This document shows positions 29,494 through 32,533 of a DNA stretch of 32,533 nucleotides, piece by piece. The DNA is from Pseudoflavonifractor sp. MSJ-30 (GTDB taxonomy: Bacteria > Bacillota > Clostridia > Oscillospirales > Oscillospiraceae): contig NZ_JAHLPU010000024.1 of NCBI RefSeq assembly GCF_018918045.1, positions 1 to 32,533 of the forward strand. The letters run 5' to 3'. The position numbers and the translations under genes were made by a program. The stretch's first letter is position 1, and each line of letters starts with the position of its first letter. The notes beneath the pieces are model-generated. The model was given only the letters and a program-made list of their open reading frames with translations. It made no database searches and was not told the DNA's origin.

Positions 29494-31119
29494 ATGTGCA
29501 GCTTTGATGAATCTACATCCCCCGATGTTCCTCAGGAACAGGCCCAGCCTGCGCCGGAGGACGCGGTTATTTCCCAATCCGTTTCAGAGTCCGTGTCCCG
29601 GCCGGAAGGGCAGGAGGGACGGCTGAGCGACTCCCGGACGGAAGAAGCCCAGACGGCGGAAACCGTTCCTCAGACGGAAGAAGCGCAGGCGGCGGAGCCC
29701 GCGTCCCAGCCGGAAGGGGAAGCCCCGTCGGATGAAACCCGGGCGGAGGAACCCCCGGCGCAGCCGGTCCGGCCCCGGTCCCCCTATGAGAATTCTCCCT
29801 ATACGGGCTTTTACGATTCTCATCCCCAGCCGGAACCCAAAAAGCCCCGGCATACCCGGGGGAAGTCCGCCAAACGGCCTGCACGCAAACGGATCGCCGC
29901 CGCCGCGGCTGCCGCGGCAGTGCTGGCAGGCAGCTGCGCGCTGACGTATTTTTTGGCGGCCGGTCAGGCCAGGGCCGAGAGCGCCAGAACCGTTGCCGCG
30001 CTGAACCGGCAGCTGGATGATCTGCAAAGCCAGGTCAACAGTCTTTCCCGCTCCAATGGCGCCTCACAGATAGGAACTGTTCCCGCGGAGGGCCTGACCC
30101 CGGCTCAGGTCTATGCCCGGAATGTTGACAGCGTGGTGGCCATCTCCTGCGATGCCCGGGTGACTATGAACGGCCAGAGCATGGAGGCCACCGTCACCGG
30201 CTCCGGCTTTATCCTGACAGAGGACGGCTACATCGTTACGAATTACCATGTAGTCGAGGACGCTGCCTCCGTCACTGTCACCACGCAGGATGATAAGGAA
30301 TTCAGCGCCACGGTTATCGGCCATGACTCTACCGCTGACATGGCGCTTTTGAAGGTTGACGCCGAGGGATTGCAGGCGGTGACTCTGGGCTCCAGCAGCG
30401 AGCTGATCATCGGGGATATGGTCGTTGCTATCGGCAATCCTCTGGGTACTTTGAACGCGACCCAGACCGTTGGCTACATCAGCGGCATCAATCGCCAGAT
30501 CTCTTCGGAGAACAACTACACCACCATGCTCCAGACCGACGCCGCCATCAATTCCGGCAACTCCGGCGGCCCCTTGTTCAATATGAAGGGGGAGGTCGTG
30601 GGAATCACCACAGCCAAGTATTCCGGAACCTCCTCTTCCGGCGCCACCATCGAGGGCATTGGCTTTGCCATCCCTATTGACGATCTGAAAAAGAGTCTGG
30701 ATGAGCTGCGGACAAAGGGCTATATCAGTTCGGCCTATTTGGGCATCAGGGGCATGGACGTCAGCGAGGAGGCTGTGCTGACCTATGGACTGCCCCGGGG
30801 AGCCTATGTGGACTCCGTGGAGTCCGGCACCGGCGCGGCAGAGGCGGGCATTGAGGCGAAGGATATCATCATTGCCATGGGCAGCCAGAAGGTCACCAGC
30901 TTCAGCGATCTGGCCCGGATTCTCCGCGGCTACGCCCCCGGAGACGAGACCACCGTCACCGTCTACCGGGCTGGGAAGGAGCTGACGCTTCCGATTACTC
31001 TGGGTGAAAGACCACAGAAGGACGACAGCTCCGGAAACGCCGAAAATGCAATGCCGGAGGAGGGAAACTTTCAGGAGTGGTTTGATTATTTCAACAAATT
31101 CTCAAACGACAATCCGTAA
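29494..31119 (+). CDS. membrane-anchored HtrA/DegP-type serine protease
   Basis: 541 residues. A long acidic, proline- and glutamate-rich N-terminal region (1-115) is followed by a basic stretch, a transmembrane helix (about 133-157), a short coiled coil (about 163-186), a trypsin-like domain and one PDZ domain (about 405-500). The catalytic triad is readable: His252 (VTNYHVVEDA), Asp282 (STADMALLKVD) and Ser357 (INSGNSGGPL). The protease works outside the membrane in protein quality control. The cytoplasmic N-terminal tail is longer than in most HtrA proteins. It is not SpoIVB, which lacks the trypsin fold. The ribosome binding site AAGGAGG lies 8 bases before ATG 29494. A terminator separates it from the Spo0A-family gene. 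Confidence 0.94.
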   Translation: MCSFDESTSPDVPQEQAQPAPEDAVISQSVSESVSRPEGQEGRLSDSRTEEAQTAETVPQTEEAQAAEPASQPEGEAPSDETRAEEPPAQPVRPRSPYENSPYTGFYDSHPQPEPKKPRHTRGKSAKRPARKRIAAAAAAAAVLAGSCALTYFLAAGQARAESARTVAALNRQLDDLQSQVNSLSRSNGASQIGTVPAEGLTPAQVYARNVDSVVAISCDARVTMNGQSMEATVTGSGFILTEDGYIVTNYHVVEDAASVTVTTQDDKEFSATVIGHDSTADMALLKVDAEGLQAVTLGSSSELIIGDMVVAIGNPLGTLNATQTVGYISGINRQISSENNYTTMLQTDAAINSGNSGGPLFNMKGEVVGITTAKYSGTSSSGATIEGIGFAIPIDDLKKSLDELRTKGYISSAYLGIRGMDVSEEAVLTYGLPRGAYVDSVESGTGAAEAGIEAKDIIIAMGSQKVTSFSDLARILRGYAPGDETTVTVYRAGKELTLPITLGERPQKDDSSGNAENAMPEEGNFQEWFDYFNKFSNDNP

Positions 31120-31137
31120 ATAATACGCGTCAAAACA

Positions 31138-31182
31138 TTTTTGCAGGTGCGCAGTTTCAAAGCGCGCCTGCAAAAATTTTTG
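31138..31182 (+). terminator. intrinsic terminator after htrA
   Basis: TTTTTGCAGGTGCGC (31138-31152) pairs with GCGCGCCTGCAAAAA (31162-31176), one G-U, followed by TTTTTG. Confidence 0.88.
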
Positions 31183-31187
31183 CCTTT

Positions 31188-31215
31188 TGTCGAAACGTGT
31201 CGAGAAATGACGACA
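31188..31215 (+). promoter_or_regulatory. cluster of 0A-box-like sites
   Basis: TGTCGAA (31188-31194) is a perfect match to the Spo0A box. TGTCGAG (31198-31204) follows exactly 10 bp later, one helical turn. A weaker inverse site (GACGACA, 31209-31215) adds a third. They lie 20-50 bases upstream of the -35 element of the next gene. Confidence 0.65.
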
Positions 31216-31234
31216 AAAAGTCACAAAAGTATGA

Positions 31235-31263
31235 TTGAAATGGACAAATCCATATGGTATTCT
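31235..31263 (+). promoter_or_regulatory. promoter of the Spo0A-family gene
   Basis: TTGAAA (31235-31240), a 17-bp spacer and TATTCT (31258-31263), 34 bases before GTG 31297. It is a moderate promoter of the kind that a bound activator upstream could boost. Confidence 0.65.
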
Positions 31264-31296
31264 TGAATCACGTTTTGCAAGAAGGGGGAGTCTTTC

Positions 31297-32037
31297 GTGG
31301 AAACCTTGACATTACTCATTGCGGACTGTTCCGATGATTTCCGAAACAGTCTGGAATCAGCACTGCAGGGTAATTACCGAGTCCACACCTGCCGTTCCGG
31401 CAGGGAAGCTCTGGAGCTTTCGAAAACCGTCACCCCGGACATTCTGATCATGGATCTGATGCTGCCGGAGCTGGATGGCATCAGTCTTCTGCAGGCGTTG
31501 AACAATTCCGGGATCCGGCCCACCGTCCTTGCCACCACCCGCCTTGTCAACGATTACGTTGTCAGTACGACAACCAGACTTGGGGTGGATTACCTGATGG
31601 TAAAGCCCTGCAGCATTCAGGCCATTGTCAACCGGGTGCGGGATCTGAGCGAGCAGAAGCCCCGGCCTGTGCTCAGTGCCCCGGATGCGAAAACCCATGT
31701 TTCCAATCTGCTGGTTTCCTTGGGGATCCCCACAAAACTCAGAGGCTATGCCTATCTGCGGGAGGCAGTGCTGCTGATGGTGGAAAACCCCATGCAGTCC
31801 ATTACCAAGGAACTGTACCCCGGTGTGGCCCGGCAGTTCGGCTGCACGTCCTCACAGGTGGAGCGCTCCATCCGCAACGCCATCCAGCAGGCATGGGAAA
31901 GGCGCAGCGATGAAGTGTGGTCAACAGTTTTTCAGGCAGACAATACCGGTACCATCCCGCGGCCCAGCAATGCGGCCTTTGTTTCCCGTCTGGCAGACCG
32001 CCTGCTGCTGGATCAGGCGCAGCTGGCCATGCCGTAA
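31297..32037 (+). CDS. Spo0A-family response regulator
   Basis: 246 residues. The receiver domain (about 1-115) keeps the phospho-acceptor Asp53 (ILIMDLMLPELDG), Thr80 and Lys103, but the usual acidic pair is Asp10-Cys11 (LIADCSDD) rather than Asp-Asp. The C-terminal half (about 130-240) is a clear Spo0A_C DNA-binding domain: LGIPTKLRGYAYLREAVLL, SITKELYPGVARQFG, then SSQVERSIRNAIQQAW. The recognition helix differs from classical SRVERAIRHAIEVAW at two positions (Arg to Gln, His to Asn). It may be the organism's Spo0A or a diverged paralogue; I lean to paralogue or lineage variant. GTG 31297 is the start, with AAGGGGGAG 6 bases upstream. Confidence 0.85.
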   Translation: METLTLLIADCSDDFRNSLESALQGNYRVHTCRSGREALELSKTVTPDILIMDLMLPELDGISLLQALNNSGIRPTVLATTRLVNDYVVSTTTRLGVDYLMVKPCSIQAIVNRVRDLSEQKPRPVLSAPDAKTHVSNLLVSLGIPTKLRGYAYLREAVLLMVENPMQSITKELYPGVARQFGCTSSQVERSIRNAIQQAWERRSDEVWSTVFQADNTGTIPRPSNAAFVSRLADRLLLDQAQLAMP

Positions 32038-32057
32038 GAAAACAGAAAAGCCCAACA

Positions 32058-32080
32058 TGGGCGGCAGAACCTGCCGCCCA
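32058..32080. repeat. TGGGCGGCAG/CTGCCGCCCA palindrome
   Basis: A perfect 10-bp inverted repeat with loop AAC. The stem resembles the ends of the hairpin element at 25610. It follows the Spo0A-family gene and precedes AAAAAA, not a T-tract, so it is a weak candidate terminator. Confidence 0.6.
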
Positions 32081-32084
32081 TAAA

Positions 32085-32242
32085 AAAGCCTTCCCCTGGG
32101 GCGGTGCGTCGCGCAGCGAATCTAATTAATAAAATAGCTGCCAGTGGCAGCTATACCATAAAAAGCGATGGTGGCTCGCCGCAGGCAAGTCGGATGAGGG
32201 GCAGTACAGGCTTTCCCTACGGAACAGCTACGCGTTCCAGAG
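32085..32242. repeat. left module of the composite repeat, second locus
   Basis: It shares AAGCCTTCCCCTGGGG and CGGATGAGGGGC-GTACAGGC, in the same order, with 8029-8124. An AT-rich insertion of about 60 bases containing a TAGCTGCCA/TGGCAGCTA palindrome (32132-32150) splits it. Confidence 0.55.
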
Positions 32243-32349
32243 CGTAGGGGCCGATGCCCACATCGGCCCGGGGGTCCGACGGAATGGACGGGTCCGCTTT
32301 TCCGACCACTCTGACACCATACCCTGCGGGGCGATGAGGGCATCGCCCC
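32243..32349. repeat. 106-107-bp palindrome-ended repeat, copy 3
   Basis: Left palindrome GGGCCGATG/CATCGGCCC (32248-32269) and right palindrome GGGGCGATG/CATCGCCCC (32328-32349) stand at the same distance as in the copies at 8125 and 8258, while the interior has diverged. The outer ends GTAGGGGCCGATG and CATCGCCCCCTAC are inverse, as in a small terminal-inverted-repeat element. Confidence 0.75.
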
Positions 32350-32414
32350 CTACAACGGGGATTCGTACCCCAGTAGCTACTCAACGCCATTTGAAAAATT
32401 TTTTGAAAAACCTC

Positions 32415-32443
32415 TTTACAAATCGAAAAGAATCTGTTATAAT
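32415..32443 (+). promoter_or_regulatory. promoter of tRNA-Asp
   Basis: TTTACA (32415-32420), a 17-bp spacer and TATAAT (32438-32443), 14 bases before the tRNA 5' end. Confidence 0.88.
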
Positions 32444-32457
32444 CCCTTTCGTTCCCT

Positions 32458-32533
32458 GGCCCGGTGGTGCAGTCGGTTAGCACGCCAGCCTGTCACGCTG
32501 GAGGTCGACGGTTCGAGTCCGTTCCGGGTCGCC
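32458..32533 (+). tRNA. tRNA-Asp (anticodon GTC)
   Basis: Acceptor stem GGCCCGG (32458-32464) pairs with CCGGGTC (32524-32530) with one G-U. The anticodon stem CCAGC/GCTGG encloses loop CTGTCAC with anticodon GTC (32492-32494). The T arm has GGTTCGAGTCC. Discriminator G is followed by CC; the final A of CCA falls outside the window. It may be the first of a tRNA cluster. Confidence 0.96.

Noticed and set aside
29494..31119. SpoIVB, because of the PDZ domain and neighbouring Spo0A-family gene
   Set aside because: The catalytic part is a trypsin-fold HtrA domain with a His-Asp-Ser triad and GNSGGPL, not the SpoIVB peptidase domain.

Overview
The window looks like chromosomal DNA from a G+C-rich, spore-forming Clostridia lineage, most likely Oscillospiraceae/Ruminococcaceae. 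The main evidence is a full-length SpoIVA, a Spo0A-family regulator, DUF4349, DUF1540, YfhO and GGGtGRT proteins, strong GGAGG ribosome binding sites, and near-consensus sigma-A promoters that mostly have 17-bp spacers. Family names come from reading the translations; no database search was possible.

Layout, left to right. (1) 201-4773, minus strand: a promoter at about 4820 drives a stand-alone GlmU-type acetyltransferase and glmM. After a terminator, a second promoter drives an XRE regulator with four membrane helices, 5-formyl-THF cyclo-ligase, a membrane protein and a DUF1643 protein. (2) 5142-7970, plus: trkA-trkH potassium uptake. (3) 8020-8440: non-coding tandem repeats. (4) 8443-13429, minus: a nucleoside-salvage operon tdk-deoC-deoD-deoB-cdd, followed by a BMP-type nucleoside-binding lipoprotein with its own promoter. 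(5) 13658-14542, plus: a DUF4349 lipoprotein. (6) 14595-19415, minus: yfhO, a small PH-domain protein and spoIVA. (7) 19617-20350, plus: yceD (DUF177)-rpmF. (8) 20543-22376, plus: a leader region with a Met-rich mini-ORF and an intrinsic terminator, then an internally deleted nucleoside phosphorylase, a SAM methyltransferase and an MBL-fold hydrolase. (9) 22618-25574, plus: der-plsY-gpsA. (10) 25608-27013: a long hairpin element and an AT-rich orphan membrane-protein gene of foreign composition. (11) 27234-28943, minus: GGGtGRT protein and its Fe-S scaffold-like partner. (12) 29211-32037, plus: DUF1540, HtrA protease and a Spo0A-family regulator with 0A-box-like sites. (13) 32058-32533: another copy of the repeat, then tRNA-Asp at the right edge.

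How the genes work together. Tdk, DeoC, DeoD, DeoB and Cdd recycle nucleosides: nucleosides give pentose-1-phosphate, then pentose-5-phosphate, then triose phosphate plus acetaldehyde. The BMP lipoprotein probably captures nucleosides outside the cell. GlmM and the acetyltransferase sit in the UDP-GlcNAc pathway. PlsY and GpsA supply phospholipid precursors. SpoIVA builds the spore-coat basement layer.

The points most worth a second look are: the attenuator-like leader at 20543-20737; a family of palindrome-ended repeats whose stems change in a compensatory way; the near-perfect hairpin element at 25608-25704; the 0A boxes before a Spo0A-family gene with a changed acidic pocket; and the functionally undefined GGGtGRT/scaffold pair.
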